Positions 1-6,977 are shown, counted from the stretch's first letter. The stretch is DNA of 9,083 nt from Thermoproteota archaeon (GCA_021158805.1 JAGGTZ010000080.1:1-9083); one strand, 5' to 3'. The notes: generated by a model from the sequence alone, not told the origin. Made by a program: numbers and translations.

Positions 1-2600
1 AGCTTTTGGGAGGTAAGGGTGCCGGTCTCGTTCTGATGCATAAGCAGGGCCTTCCGGTTCCTCCAGGCTTCACAATTACGACGGAAGCATGTAGGCTCTT
101 CTATCAGCAGGGAGAGAAATTACCAGATGGCTTGATGGATCAGGTAAGGCAGTCAATGCGTTGGCTTGAGTCTAAGACGGGCAAGAAATTCGGTGATCCC
201 AATAATCCCCTCCTGGTATCAGTGAGGAGTGGTGCCCCTGTCTCCATGCCTGGAATGATGGATACTATTCTTAACTTGGGAATCAACGATGAGATCATTA
301 AGGGGCTAGTGAGGCTAACAGGGGATGAAAGGTTCGCTTATGATGTATATAGGCGGTTCCTCCAGATGTTCGGGAGTATAGTCTTGGGGATAGATAAGAA
401 GATCTTCGACGATATTTTCGAAGAGGTAAAGGCCAAGAGAGGAGCTAAGAGCGATGCTGATCTGACTGCAGAGGATTTGAAGGAGATAGTCAGGCGGTAT
501 AAGGAAGTCCTTGGGGATAGATTCCCTCAAGACCCCTGGAAGCAGCTAGAGCTGGCTATAGAGGCAGTGTTCCGCTCATGGAACTCTCCTAGAGCGGTTT
601 ACTACAGGAAAGCCAATAAGATAACACCTGACATAGCGGATGGCACAGCTGTGAATGTAGTTGCGATGGTCTACGGCAACCTAGGTATCGACTCTGGGAC
701 GGGCGTACTCTTCACTAGGGATCCGGCTACGGGGGAGGACAGGCTTTACGGAGAGTTCCTTCCAAATGCACAGGGTGAAGACGTTGTTGCAGGTATAAGG
801 ACGCCCAAAAGCATAGATGACCTGAAAGAGGAGCGACCCGACCTATATCAACAGCTCTATGAGATGGCTAAGACCTTAGAGAGGGTAAAGAAGGAGGTTC
901 AAGATATAGAGTTCACCGTCGAGAGAGGAAGGGTCTACCTACTTCAGACTAGGAATGGGAAGATGACCCCATTAGCCAGGGTCAAGACAGTAGTAGATAT
1001 GGTGAAAGAGGGTCTGCTCACTAGAGAGGAGGCCTTAGCTAGGGTGAAGCCGGAGCATATCACCGGCCTATTATATCCAAGGGTTGATGAGAGTTACCTC
1101 AAGGAGAAGGGTATTCGACCCATCGCTAAGGGGTTGAATGCCTCGCCGGGAGCAGCAACAGGTAAGGTAGTCTTTGACGCCGATACGGCAGTTGAGTGGG
1201 CTGAGAAGGGACAGAAAGTTATCTTAGTAAGGGAGGAGACGAAGCCCGACGATGTTCACGGATTCTATGCTGCCCAAGGGGTGCTCACTAGTAGAGGTGG
1301 TATGACGAGCCATGCATCCGTGGTAGCGAGAGCTATAGGAAAACCCGCTGTTGTAGGAGCTGAGGACATCAGGATAGATTATGAGAGGAGAGAATTCAGA
1401 GTAGGCGACCTTGTAGTGAGGGAAGGCGATATAATAACCATTGACGGATTTAGGGGAGATGTGTATTTGGGCGAGATACCTACAGCGAAGAGTGAGCTGC
1501 CTGAGGAGTTCTTCGAACTACTCAGATGGGCCGATGAGGTAAGGAGGCTTGGGGTCAGAGCTAATGCTGACACGCCGGAGGATGCAAGGATAGCTAGGGA
1601 CTTTGGAGCAGAGGGAATAGGCTTGCTCAGGACCGAGAGGATGTTTAGGCAACCTGAGAGACTAGAAATCTTCCAGAGGGTTATAATGGCCAAAGAACCA
1701 GATGAAAGGAGAGAGGCTCTCAAGCAGCTCGTACCTCACTTGAAGAGAGATTTCCTAGACATATTCAGGGTGATGGAGGGTCTCAAGGTAACGGTTAGGC
1801 TCTTCGATCCACCACTACACGAGTTCCTACCTAGCCCTGAGGAACTCCTCGAGAAAATATGCGATGCTAAGCTCAGAGGCAATATGGAGGAAGTGAAAAG
1901 GCTCGAGAAGGTGCTGAAGCGTGTCAGGGAGCTGAAAGAAGCAAACCCCATGATGGGACACAGGGGAGTGAGGCTCGGGGTTACCAACCCAGAGATATAT
2001 GAGGCTCAGACGAGGGCCATAGCTGAGGCCTATCTCGAATTGAAGAAGGAGGGAAAAGATCTACACCTGCAGATAATGATACCACAGGTATGTGACTATA
2101 GGGAGATAAAATACGTAAAGGAGCACGCCATACTACCTGTTCTCAGAGAACTAGGCGTCGATGCTGTAATAGGAACGATGATAGAGGTGGTGAGAGCTTG
2201 TCTTACCGCGGATAAGATAGCTAAGGAGGCTGATTTCTTCAGTTTCGGCACTAACGACCTCACTCAAGGGACATTCACTTTCAGTAGAGATGATGTGGAG
2301 AACAAGTTCATGCATGCCTACTTGGAAAAAGGTATACTGGACTTCGATGTCTTCCAGTCCTTAGACTTCGAAGGCGTCGGTGAGCTAATGAGGATAGCTG
2401 TGGAGAACGGAAGGAAAGCCAATCCCAGGCTGGAGATTGGAATATGTGGTGAGCACGGTGGCGATCCTAGAAGTATAGAGTTATGCCACAGAATAGGCTT
2501 AGACTACGTAAGTGCTTCGCCCTATAGGGTCCCCGTGGCTAGGCTTGCTGCTGCTCATGCAGTACTCAAAGAGAAAGGAGTGGAATTCCCAGCCTACTGA
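1..2600 (+). CDS. ppdK: Pyruvate, phosphate dikinase (PPDK), 5' end cut by window
   Basis: This cytosolic enzyme interconverts pyruvate + ATP + Pi and PEP + AMP + PPi, and in archaea serves gluconeogenesis or reversible glycolysis. About 865 residues are visible, against roughly 870-900 for the family. The reading frame is open through base 1 and begins inside the conserved LLGGKGA segment, so only some 15-20 N-terminal residues are missing and the TTG at base 6 is not the true start. Domains in order: ATP-grasp nucleotide-binding region (VRSGAPVSMPGMMDTILNLG, then GNLGIDSGTGVLFTRDPATG), the swivelling phosphohistidine domain with GGMTSHASVVAR (phosphorylated His is codon 1311-1313), and the C-terminal PEP/pyruvate barrel with NPMMGHRGVRLG, FGTNDLTQ and GICGEHGGDP (catalytic Cys is codon 2445-2447). 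The TGA stop is followed by a pyrimidine-rich tract. PEP synthase is unlikely because the PPDK-specific N-terminal layout is clear. Confidence 0.97.
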   Translation, partial: LLGGKGAGLVLMHKQGLPVPPGFTITTEACRLFYQQGEKLPDGLMDQVRQSMRWLESKTGKKFGDPNNPLLVSVRSGAPVSMPGMMDTILNLGINDEIIKGLVRLTGDERFAYDVYRRFLQMFGSIVLGIDKKIFDDIFEEVKAKRGAKSDADLTAEDLKEIVRRYKEVLGDRFPQDPWKQLELAIEAVFRSWNSPRAVYYRKANKITPDIADGTAVNVVAMVYGNLGIDSGTGVLFTRDPATGEDRLYGEFLPNAQGEDVVAGIRTPKSIDDLKEERPDLYQQLYEMAKTLERVKKEVQDIEFTVERGRVYLLQTRNGKMTPLARVKTVVDMVKEGLLTREEALARVKPEHITGLLYPRVDESYLKEKGIRPIAKGLNASPGAATGKVVFDADTAVEWAEKGQKVILVREETKPDDVHGFYAAQGVLTSRGGMTSHASVVARAIGKPAVVGAEDIRIDYERREFRVGDLVVREGDIITIDGFRGDVYLGEIPTAKSELPEEFFELLRWADEVRRLGVRANADTPEDARIARDFGAEGIGLLRTERMFRQPERLEIFQRVIMAKEPDERREALKQLVPHLKRDFLDIFRVMEGLKVTVRLFDPPLHEFLPSPEELLEKICDAKLRGNMEEVKRLEKVLKRVRELKEANPMMGHRGVRLGVTNPEIYEAQTRAIAEAYLELKKEGKDLHLQIMIPQVCDYREIKYVKEHAILPVLRELGVDAVIGTMIEVVRACLTADKIAKEADFFSFGTNDLTQGTFTFSRDDVENKFMHAYLEKGILDFDVFQSLDFEGVGELMRIAVENGRKANPRLEIGICGEHGGDPRSIELCHRIGLDYVSASPYRVPVARLAAAHAVLKEKGVEFPAY

Positions 2601-2610
2601 GTCGAGCCTA

Positions 2611-2631
2611 GTGTCCCTTTCTTTTTCTTCC
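2611..2631 (+). terminator. Pyrimidine/T-rich terminator-like tract after ppdK
   Basis: The sequence TCCCTTTCTTTTTCTTCC begins 14 bases after the ppdK stop. Archaeal RNA polymerase commonly terminates on U-rich tracts without a strong hairpin, and no stable stem is seen here. The tract lies between ppdK and the convergent vapC gene, which fits a terminator for ppdK. No matching T-run is seen for the opposite strand. This is an inference from position and composition only. Confidence 0.5.
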
Positions 2632-2669
2632 ATAACGTGTAGAGGATATCGCTAGCATCTTGGAATCCA

Positions 2670-3020
2670 CTAAATATTCCAGAAGAGTAATCCGAATTCC
2701 CTCAACCTAGAGAAGTGTTTTTCGTTCTTAGTCCATAGAGGAAGGTCTTTAACTATCGCAGTGGTTCCTATTAGGAGGTCCCTATCATCTACGAGTCTAC
2801 CGGCCTCTCTGAGCTTCCTCCATATAGAAGATGCTTCTTCGAGCACTTCGTTATCTAGGGGGACTATACGACACAAATCCTCCAGTAAGACCTTTGCGCG
2901 TGGTGGATCGACCTTACCTCTAATGAATTCATACAATGTTATCACTGAGATAAAGCATGGGACATCTGGTAGCTCTTCTCTTCCTCTATCTATATCAATC
3001 AACACGTCAGTGTCTATCAG
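2670..3020 (-). CDS. vapC: PIN-domain toxin ribonuclease (VapC family)
   Basis: A predicted Mg-dependent endoribonuclease of about 116 residues, the usual VapC size; its RNA target cannot be deduced. The acidic active site is recognisable: IDTDVLID at the N-terminus (first Asp), SVITLYEFIRGK (Glu), VDDRDLLIGTTAI (Asp pair) and LWTKNEKHFSRL (final polar position). It follows vapB directly, and the two overlap by a few bases. The nearest standard start, GTG at 3005-3003, would remove the IDTD motif, so I place the start at CTG 3020-3018. That codon overlaps the vapB stop in the string CTGA and follows a strong GGAGGGG Shine-Dalgarno sequence (3029-3023). No ATG, GTG or TTG exists further upstream in frame before a stop. 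Its 3' end faces that of ppdK. The family call is firm; the start codon is an inference. Confidence 0.85.
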   Translation of the reverse strand: MIDTDVLIDIDRGREELPDVPCFISVITLYEFIRGKVDPPRAKVLLEDLCRIVPLDNEVLEEASSIWRKLREAGRLVDDRDLLIGTTAIVKDLPLWTKNEKHFSRLREFGLLFWNI

Positions 3021-3223
3021 GACCCCTCCAGCTTTAATTTAAGCCTCACCTCCTCGTAAGATGAATCAAACTCTATCTCTCTCAGTTTTTCTAGTGCTCT
3101 ACGAGCCTTCCTCCTCCTGTAATCCTCTGCGAGTTCTAGCAAGAACTCGTCCCAAGACTTCTTACCCTTTAGTTCAGCTAGCAGTTCCTTTGTTTTTCGC
3201 CTGATAGTTATAGTAGTAGACAT
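3017..3223 (-). CDS. vapB: Ribbon-helix-helix antitoxin (VapB family)
   Basis: A small protein of about 68 residues predicted to bind and neutralise the adjacent PIN toxin and to repress its own operon. The N-terminus STTITIRRKTKELLAEL fits the single beta strand and first helix of an RHH DNA-binding fold, followed by KSWDEFLLELAEDYRRRKAR as the second helix. The charged C-terminal part (EKLREIEFDSSYEEVRLKLK) is typical of a toxin-wrapping tail. ATG 3223-3221 is preferred over the in-frame TTG at 3244 because the RHH strand begins right after it and because a TATA box lies about 30 bases upstream, leaving almost no leader; the TTG would fall near or before the transcription start. The gene overlaps vapC at its 3' end, giving a tight two-gene operon. 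Confidence 0.85.
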   Translation of the reverse strand: MSTTITIRRKTKELLAELKGKKSWDEFLLELAEDYRRRKARRALEKLREIEFDSSYEEVRLKLKLEGS

Positions 3224-3235
3224 GGTGCACCAATA

Positions 3236-3262
3236 AATTGACAATTTCTAATTTATAATTGT
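3236..3262 (-). promoter_or_regulatory. vapBC promoter with palindromic operator-like repeats
   Basis: On the minus strand, TTATAAAT (3258-3251) is a good archaeal TATA box centred about 31 bases before the vapB ATG, predicting a very short leader. It is flanked by the perfect inverted repeat ACAATT-N10-AATTGT (3241-3262), which overlaps a second palindrome AATTG-A-CAATT (3236-3246). Three AATTG/CAATT half-sites around a TATA box fit a site for RHH repressor dimers, by analogy with VapBC autoregulation. Binding itself is inferred. Confidence 0.55.
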
Positions 3263-3576
3263 TAGTTATTCAGGTAATACATCGCCATATGGGTCACTTG
3301 GGGTATAATAGCTTCTAGCCACCTCCCAGAAGCCCTACAGGGATTTTCCATCTTGATCCATCGCATGCCTCTCCCATAAGGAGATACCGTTCCCTACTCT
3401 GCATTGACATTTCTCTAAATCCTAGTCAAACAGGAAGGGGTAATCTCGGTATCTATTGTCTTTTATATCAGGTATCAATTCCACTGTAGATGGCGATCTT
3501 CTACCGTTGCGGAGAAATTTGGCCTTTAAAGAAGGTAAATAGAAATTCTGAAGATGAGTAGAAACAACTCGTAATC
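3263..3576. other. Intergenic region with clustered inverted repeats; no confident gene
   Basis: This stretch of just over 300 bases lies between the divergent vapBC operon and the DHH gene. No ORF with recognisable homology is seen. Visible inverted repeats are GCTTCT-N11-AGAAGC (3311-3333), CCCT-AC-AGGG (3333-3342), TCTCC-CATAA-GGAGA (3370-3384), and a long-range 7-bp pair GATACCG (3383-3389) with CGGTATC (3447-3453). CCATATGG (3285-3292) is a short palindrome. A TATAAAAG motif on the minus strand (3467-3460) could drive a transcript leftward. Two short open stretches on the minus strand (3366-3262, 34 codons; 3410-3315, 31 codons) match nothing I recognise. The region could encode a structured RNA or be a decayed insertion-sequence end; neither is shown. 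Confidence 0.35.
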
Positions 3577-3583
3577 TTTAATA
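3577..3583 (+). promoter_or_regulatory. TATA-like box of the DHH phosphoesterase gene
   Basis: TTTAATA is centred 27 bases before the ATG at 3607 and 21 bases before the GTG at 3601. With the usual archaeal TATA-to-start spacing of about 26 bases, transcription would begin at or next to the ATG. This favours a leaderless message starting at 3607. Confidence 0.45.
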
Positions 3584-3606
3584 GAGGAACATGGTCGGGT
3601 GTGAGG

Positions 3607-4599
3607 ATGTTGCTTGGAGAGTTATTCTCCAAACTCATATGGCTAAAGTGGAGGACTAGGAGGCCAAATATCATGATAATAGCTCACGGAGATGTCGATG
3701 GTGTTATTAGCGCTGTTATAACGGCGAGGTCTGTGGGTGATAACACAGAATTCTATTTCTCCGGCCCACGAAGCATTCATAGAGTACTCTCAATGCTCCC
3801 TTCTGAGAATAAAGGCAGATTATTTGTGGTAGACGTAGGCATCAATGGAGACAAGCTTGAAGAGGTGGAGAAGGAGCTAGCAAGGTTATCCAATGGTGGT
3901 TGGCAGATTACTTGGATAGACCACCATCACTGGCCCAATGGAGCCGTAGAAAAGCTATCTAAATATGCTAAAGTAGTAGTTAGGCCATCTCCTAGCGCAG
4001 CTAGGGTCGTTTATGAGGAGCTGGGTGGAAATGAGTTCGAAGCCAAGCTCGTTGAGATAGCGGACGACGCAGACACAGCTACTTATAAGAGCAGGTTAGC
4101 AAAACTTTACAATTCGCTTACCAGAGATAAGGAAAAGAGAAAATACCTATTGAATCTCCTCCTTGAAGGTAAAGTGGAGGATGAAAGAGTAGCTAGCTGG
4201 GGTACGAAGAAGCTAGAGGAGGAGAATAGGGCCATTGAGAGAGGGATCAGGTCTACGAATGTAGAGAGGACGTCCTCAGGTAGGAGGTTTGCGGTAATAG
4301 ACCTAAGGCCAAGAGGAGGTCCGGGCTCATTTATCTCCAAGAAAGTGGCCGAAGTTAAGGGGGTTGATTTCTCCTTGGTGATATATACCTGTAGCAAGTT
4401 CTCTCTATATGCTGGAAGGGATAGGGGGATCAACCTCAAGAAGGTCTGTGAGAGCCATGGCGGTGGCGGCCATACTTACGCTTGCGGAGGGAAAATAGAA
4501 CTTCCCTTCCTAAAGAGGATACTTTGTCGCATTCTTGGTAGAAGATACATGCCTAGAGAGATAAAGGAACTCATAGAGGAGATTAAGGTCTCTCTTTGA
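3607..4599 (+). CDS. DHH/DHHA1-family phosphoesterase
   Basis: Predicted cytosolic Mn-dependent phosphodiesterase of about 330 residues. Family members include RecJ-like 5'-3' exonucleases, archaeal GAN/HAN nucleases, and NrnA-like nanoRNase/pAp phosphatases. Visible motifs: IIAHGDVDG (about 24-32) as metal-binding motif I, VVDVG (about 74-78) as motif II, WIDHHHW (about 103-109) as the signature DHH, ADDAD (about 152-156) as motif IV, and HGGGGHTYACGG near the C-terminus as the DHHA1 substrate-binding glycine loop. All expected metal ligands appear present, so it should be active. The start is ATG 3607, chosen because of the TATA spacing; GTG 3601 would add two residues. It is shorter than typical archaeal GAN/RecJ proteins and has no OB or helicase-interaction extension, which leans toward a small-oligonucleotide or dinucleotide phosphoesterase. 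The PfkB kinase follows 53 bases later on the same strand. The exact substrate is unknown. Confidence 0.88.
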   Translation: MLLGELFSKLIWLKWRTRRPNIMIIAHGDVDGVISAVITARSVGDNTEFYFSGPRSIHRVLSMLPSENKGRLFVVDVGINGDKLEEVEKELARLSNGGWQITWIDHHHWPNGAVEKLSKYAKVVVRPSPSAARVVYEELGGNEFEAKLVEIADDADTATYKSRLAKLYNSLTRDKEKRKYLLNLLLEGKVEDERVASWGTKKLEEENRAIERGIRSTNVERTSSGRRFAVIDLRPRGGPGSFISKKVAEVKGVDFSLVIYTCSKFSLYAGRDRGINLKKVCESHGGGGHTYACGGKIELPFLKRILCRILGRRYMPREIKELIEEIKVSL

Positions 4600-4621
4600 T
4601 CAGTCCACCATCACTTGTGAC

Positions 4622-4650
4622 TTTAATATTCCTCATCCTCAGATGAGGGG
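4622..4650 (+). promoter_or_regulatory. Promoter, hairpin and ribosome-binding site before the PfkB kinase
   Basis: A TATA-like TTTAATA (4622-4628) sits about 28 bases before the ATG at 4653. Immediately after it is a perfect inverted repeat CCTCATC-CTCA-GATGAGG (4631-4648), 7 bp with a 4-base loop. Its right arm contains the GAGG of the Shine-Dalgarno sequence GAGGGG (4645-4650). The palindrome could be a repressor site at the transcription start or an RNA stem masking the ribosome-binding site, or both could be coincidence. Confidence 0.45.
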
Positions 4651-4652
4651 GT

Positions 4653-5537
4653 ATGCAGACCAAGTATATTGCAATAGGGCACATAACGATAGATGAGATA
4701 AGAGGGAAGGGAAGTACGGAGTTAAGGCTAGGTGGTGGCGTCTCTTACGGGGCACTTTTTGCCGTAGGACTGGGCTATTCTGCCGAGATACTTTCTAAAG
4801 TTGGAACAGACTTCCCAAGGGAGTTCGTTGAATTCCTTAGACAGGCCGGTGTTCATCTAGATCACCTCCATGTGGTAGATGGGGAGACAACTAGGTTCGT
4901 GATAGAATTAGAGAGGGAGAGCATAGTCTCCTCTCTAGCAGCTAGGTGTGATCCCGTAGGGATTGAAGACCTTAACGATCTGAGAGGCGATATAATTCAC
5001 TTAGGCCCCGTTTGCTCTGAAATAGAGCACGAAGTAGTGCTAGAGGCTCTCGATAGGGGTAATGTTGTTGTGCTTGATCTTCAAGGTATATTGAGAGACT
5101 TCGATGAGGATGGGAACCTAATACTCAGGTCTGATAAATTGGAAACGTTAAGGGGGCTAGATCTCGTCGTACATGCCAACAAACTGGAGTCCCTAGCAGC
5201 CACAGGAGAGGAAGATGTGCTGAGGGCTGCTGAGAGATTGTCCGATATGTTCTGGATAGCTTCTATCACCCTTGGGGAGGAAGGTGCGATCATATCATCC
5301 CCTGAGGGACTTATAAAGGCAACTCCTCCTAGAGTTGAGGTAGTAGATGATGTCGGCGCTGGTGATGTTTTCGCAGCGGCACTGGGGATCGCACTCCAAC
5401 GAGGAGATTCACTTGAAGATATTGCTAGGTTCTCAGTTGCGTCTGCTACAGCATCTGTCATGGCTAGAGGGCCACAAATAATACCAGAGAAGTGGATAGA
5501 AGAGATTTTAAGAGATGTGAGAATATCATGGCTATAG
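4653..5537 (+). CDS. PfkB-family carbohydrate/nucleoside kinase
   Basis: A 294-residue member of the ribokinase (PfkB) superfamily, normal in length, which transfers phosphate from ATP to a sugar, sugar alcohol or nucleoside in the cytosol. Visible motifs: the N-terminal strand YIAIGHITIDEI, the substrate-binding glycine motif LGGGVSYGA (26-34), the HANKLE segment containing NxxE (176-179) that helps position Mg and phosphate, TLGEEGA (206-212), and the C-terminal signature VVDDVGAGDVFAAAL (230-244) with the anion-hole GAGD and catalytic base Asp238. The substrate cannot be read from the sequence. The GHITID start resembles a group of archaeal PfkB proteins that includes myo-inositol 3-kinase, but that is only a resemblance. 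ATG 4653 has a GAGGGG ribosome-binding site and its own TATA box. The 3' end faces the next gene with only 8 bases between stop codons. Confidence 0.9.
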   Translation: MQTKYIAIGHITIDEIRGKGSTELRLGGGVSYGALFAVGLGYSAEILSKVGTDFPREFVEFLRQAGVHLDHLHVVDGETTRFVIELERESIVSSLAARCDPVGIEDLNDLRGDIIHLGPVCSEIEHEVVLEALDRGNVVVLDLQGILRDFDEDGNLILRSDKLETLRGLDLVVHANKLESLAATGEEDVLRAAERLSDMFWIASITLGEEGAIISSPEGLIKATPPRVEVVDDVGAGDVFAAALGIALQRGDSLEDIARFSVASATASVMARGPQIIPEKWIEEILRDVRISWL

Positions 5538-5545
5538 ATTGGGAT

Positions 5546-6892
5546 CTAGGAGGCCATTTGATCATATATCAGCGACCTAGAGTGGAGGTACTTCCCACTG
5601 ACTGGAAGCTCTATTTCATCTACGAATTCCCATTCTATCTCACAGCTTCGCCCCATTACAGACCTTATCCTCTCCTCAATTTCATTAACATCTCTTTTAT
5701 CGATCTCTCCATCTACTACCACCTTGATTCTAATGAGTTCATAGTCCTCTTGGATCACTTGGAATGCTTTCACCCAGTCTCTAACCCTAAGCTGTCTAAT
5801 GAAGTATAGGCCATGAACGAGAGTTCCATCCTTCTTCACAAAGTAGTAGGAGGACCTACCGAGGATCTGCTTGAGTGTAGGGAGGGGATTACCACATTTA
5901 CATCTATCTGGACCGACTACAGCAACATCCTTTATCTCATATCTAATTAGGGGCATTGAGTAATTATGAAGTGGTGTAAGGATCACATATCCCTCCTCTC
6001 CCTCCTTAGCCGGCCTACCATCGGGCTTTATGACCTCTAAGTAATTGTTGAATGCGAAGATATGCATATTGCCTTCATCACACTCTCCAGCGATTGCACT
6101 GACCTCCCTAGATCCGTAATAGTTGTATACCTTCGTATTGAATGCAGTCTCCACTAGCTCCCTCATCTCCTCTGTGAGGACTTCTGATTCGCTAACTACG
6201 GCCTTTGGGCTATGAAGTCTAATACCTTTCTTCTCTGCAATCCTACATACCTCATAGAGAGCGCCCGCATAGCCCCTCACTAAGACGGGCTTGAAGGAAT
6301 TTATCACCCTTATATACCTCAGAATATCCTCTGGGGTCATTCTGAAGCTATTTAGGAACTTTGTATTCGTGAGCCAGAATTCTATCCTTGATTTTAGATC
6401 AGACGCCTTTATAATGTCTCTCATAGATCCCCAAAGTATGACTTTCTTAGAGGCGATCTCGTCAATTCCAAGCATACTCCGATAGTAGTACCTCAGTGTT
6501 GCCTTGACCCAGCCACTATAGTAGTGATCTTGAACTAGTTTCACCGGCTCACCTGTAGATCCCCCTGAAATTTGATAATACCACTTCCTAGTCTTATAGT
6601 CCCTTGATAGAAGTTCTGAGAATCTCTTCCTTATAATATCCTTCTTCAAGATGGGTATCTTGTTGAAATTTTCTAGGTTGACCTTCCCTTCTACAGTACC
6701 GAGCTCTGAGAGCACCTCTCTATAGTACTTAGTATTGTTATATGCATGGAGCAGAAGTTTAGTGAGCTTACTTTTGATAAATTCTGAGATCTGTCCTGAG
6801 GATACCACATCTCTTAGTTCTCTGTATTGGTTCCTGTAACCCTTTCCCATAATGTCGAGAGCGAGTTCATAGAGGAAGCTCTTTATAGTCAT
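5546..6892 (-). CDS. PaaK/CapK-like adenylate-forming enzyme
   Basis: A 448-residue member of the phenylacetate-CoA ligase-like branch of AMP-binding enzymes (COG1541 type), which activate a carboxylic acid as an acyl-AMP. Visible motifs: QISGGSTGEP (107-116) as the phosphate-binding loop, YNYYGSREV (256-264) as the acyl-binding/aromatic motif, the segment CDEGNMHI with Cys271 and His277, PLIRYEIKD (314-322) in place of the usual RYxxGD, RCKCGNP (330-336), ILGRS (343-347) and PVSGKYLHSRS near the C-terminus with the likely catalytic Lys434. Cys271, His277, Cys331 and Cys333 look like the structural metal site found in this family. The neighbouring glycosyltransferase and epimerase suggest the CapK-type role in surface polysaccharide synthesis rather than phenylacetate breakdown. 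ATG 6892 lacks a Shine-Dalgarno sequence but has a TATA box about 30 bases upstream. The biochemical substrate is unknown. Confidence 0.85.
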   Translation of the reverse strand: MTIKSFLYELALDIMGKGYRNQYRELRDVVSSGQISEFIKSKLTKLLLHAYNNTKYYREVLSELGTVEGKVNLENFNKIPILKKDIIRKRFSELLSRDYKTRKWYYQISGGSTGEPVKLVQDHYYSGWVKATLRYYYRSMLGIDEIASKKVILWGSMRDIIKASDLKSRIEFWLTNTKFLNSFRMTPEDILRYIRVINSFKPVLVRGYAGALYEVCRIAEKKGIRLHSPKAVVSESEVLTEEMRELVETAFNTKVYNYYGSREVSAIAGECDEGNMHIFAFNNYLEVIKPDGRPAKEGEEGYVILTPLHNYSMPLIRYEIKDVAVVGPDRCKCGNPLPTLKQILGRSSYYFVKKDGTLVHGLYFIRQLRVRDWVKAFQVIQEDYELIRIKVVVDGEIDKRDVNEIEERIRSVMGRSCEIEWEFVDEIELPVSGKYLHSRSLIYDQMAS

Positions 6893-6918
6893 TCGAATTC
6901 TTTTGAGCCTATGTTTTC

Positions 6919-6926
6919 CTTATAAG
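6919..6926 (-). promoter_or_regulatory. TATA-like box of the PaaK/CapK-like gene
   Basis: CTTATAAG, a perfect palindrome, is centred about 30 bases upstream of the ATG at 6892-6890 on the minus strand. No Shine-Dalgarno sequence is seen in the short leader, which fits a nearly leaderless message. It lies in the gap of 85 bases after the glycosyltransferase stop, so this gene could be transcribed separately from the glycosyltransferase. Confidence 0.45.
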
Positions 6927-6977
6927 CGTGTGGATAAGTAAGTATATATTCTTAGTCCTGTGATAGATTACTTCGCC

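Noticed and set aside
6..8. TTG as start of pyruvate, phosphate dikinase
   Set aside because: The frame is open upstream and the conserved segment LLGGKGA begins before it, so the gene starts outside the window.
1379..1987. Minus-strand open frames within ppdK
   Set aside because: Serine-rich shadows of a strongly conserved gene in the opposite strand.
3003..3005. GTG as start of vapC
   Set aside because: It would drop the first catalytic Asp of the PIN domain and leaves the strong GGAGGGG ribosome-binding site about 18 bases away.
2761..3042. Plus-strand open frame across vapC
   Set aside because: It is the complement of the vapC/vapB coding region, with serine/threonine-rich shadow composition and no motif.
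3284..3310. Plus-strand TATAATA at 3304-3310 as a bacterial -10 box
   Set aside because: There is no matching -35, the other signals are archaeal, and no gene starts at a suitable distance downstream.
5492..5809. Plus-strand 105-codon frame overlapping the end of the kinase and the CapK-like gene
   Set aside because: It is out of frame with the kinase and antisense to the CapK-like gene; no domain seen.
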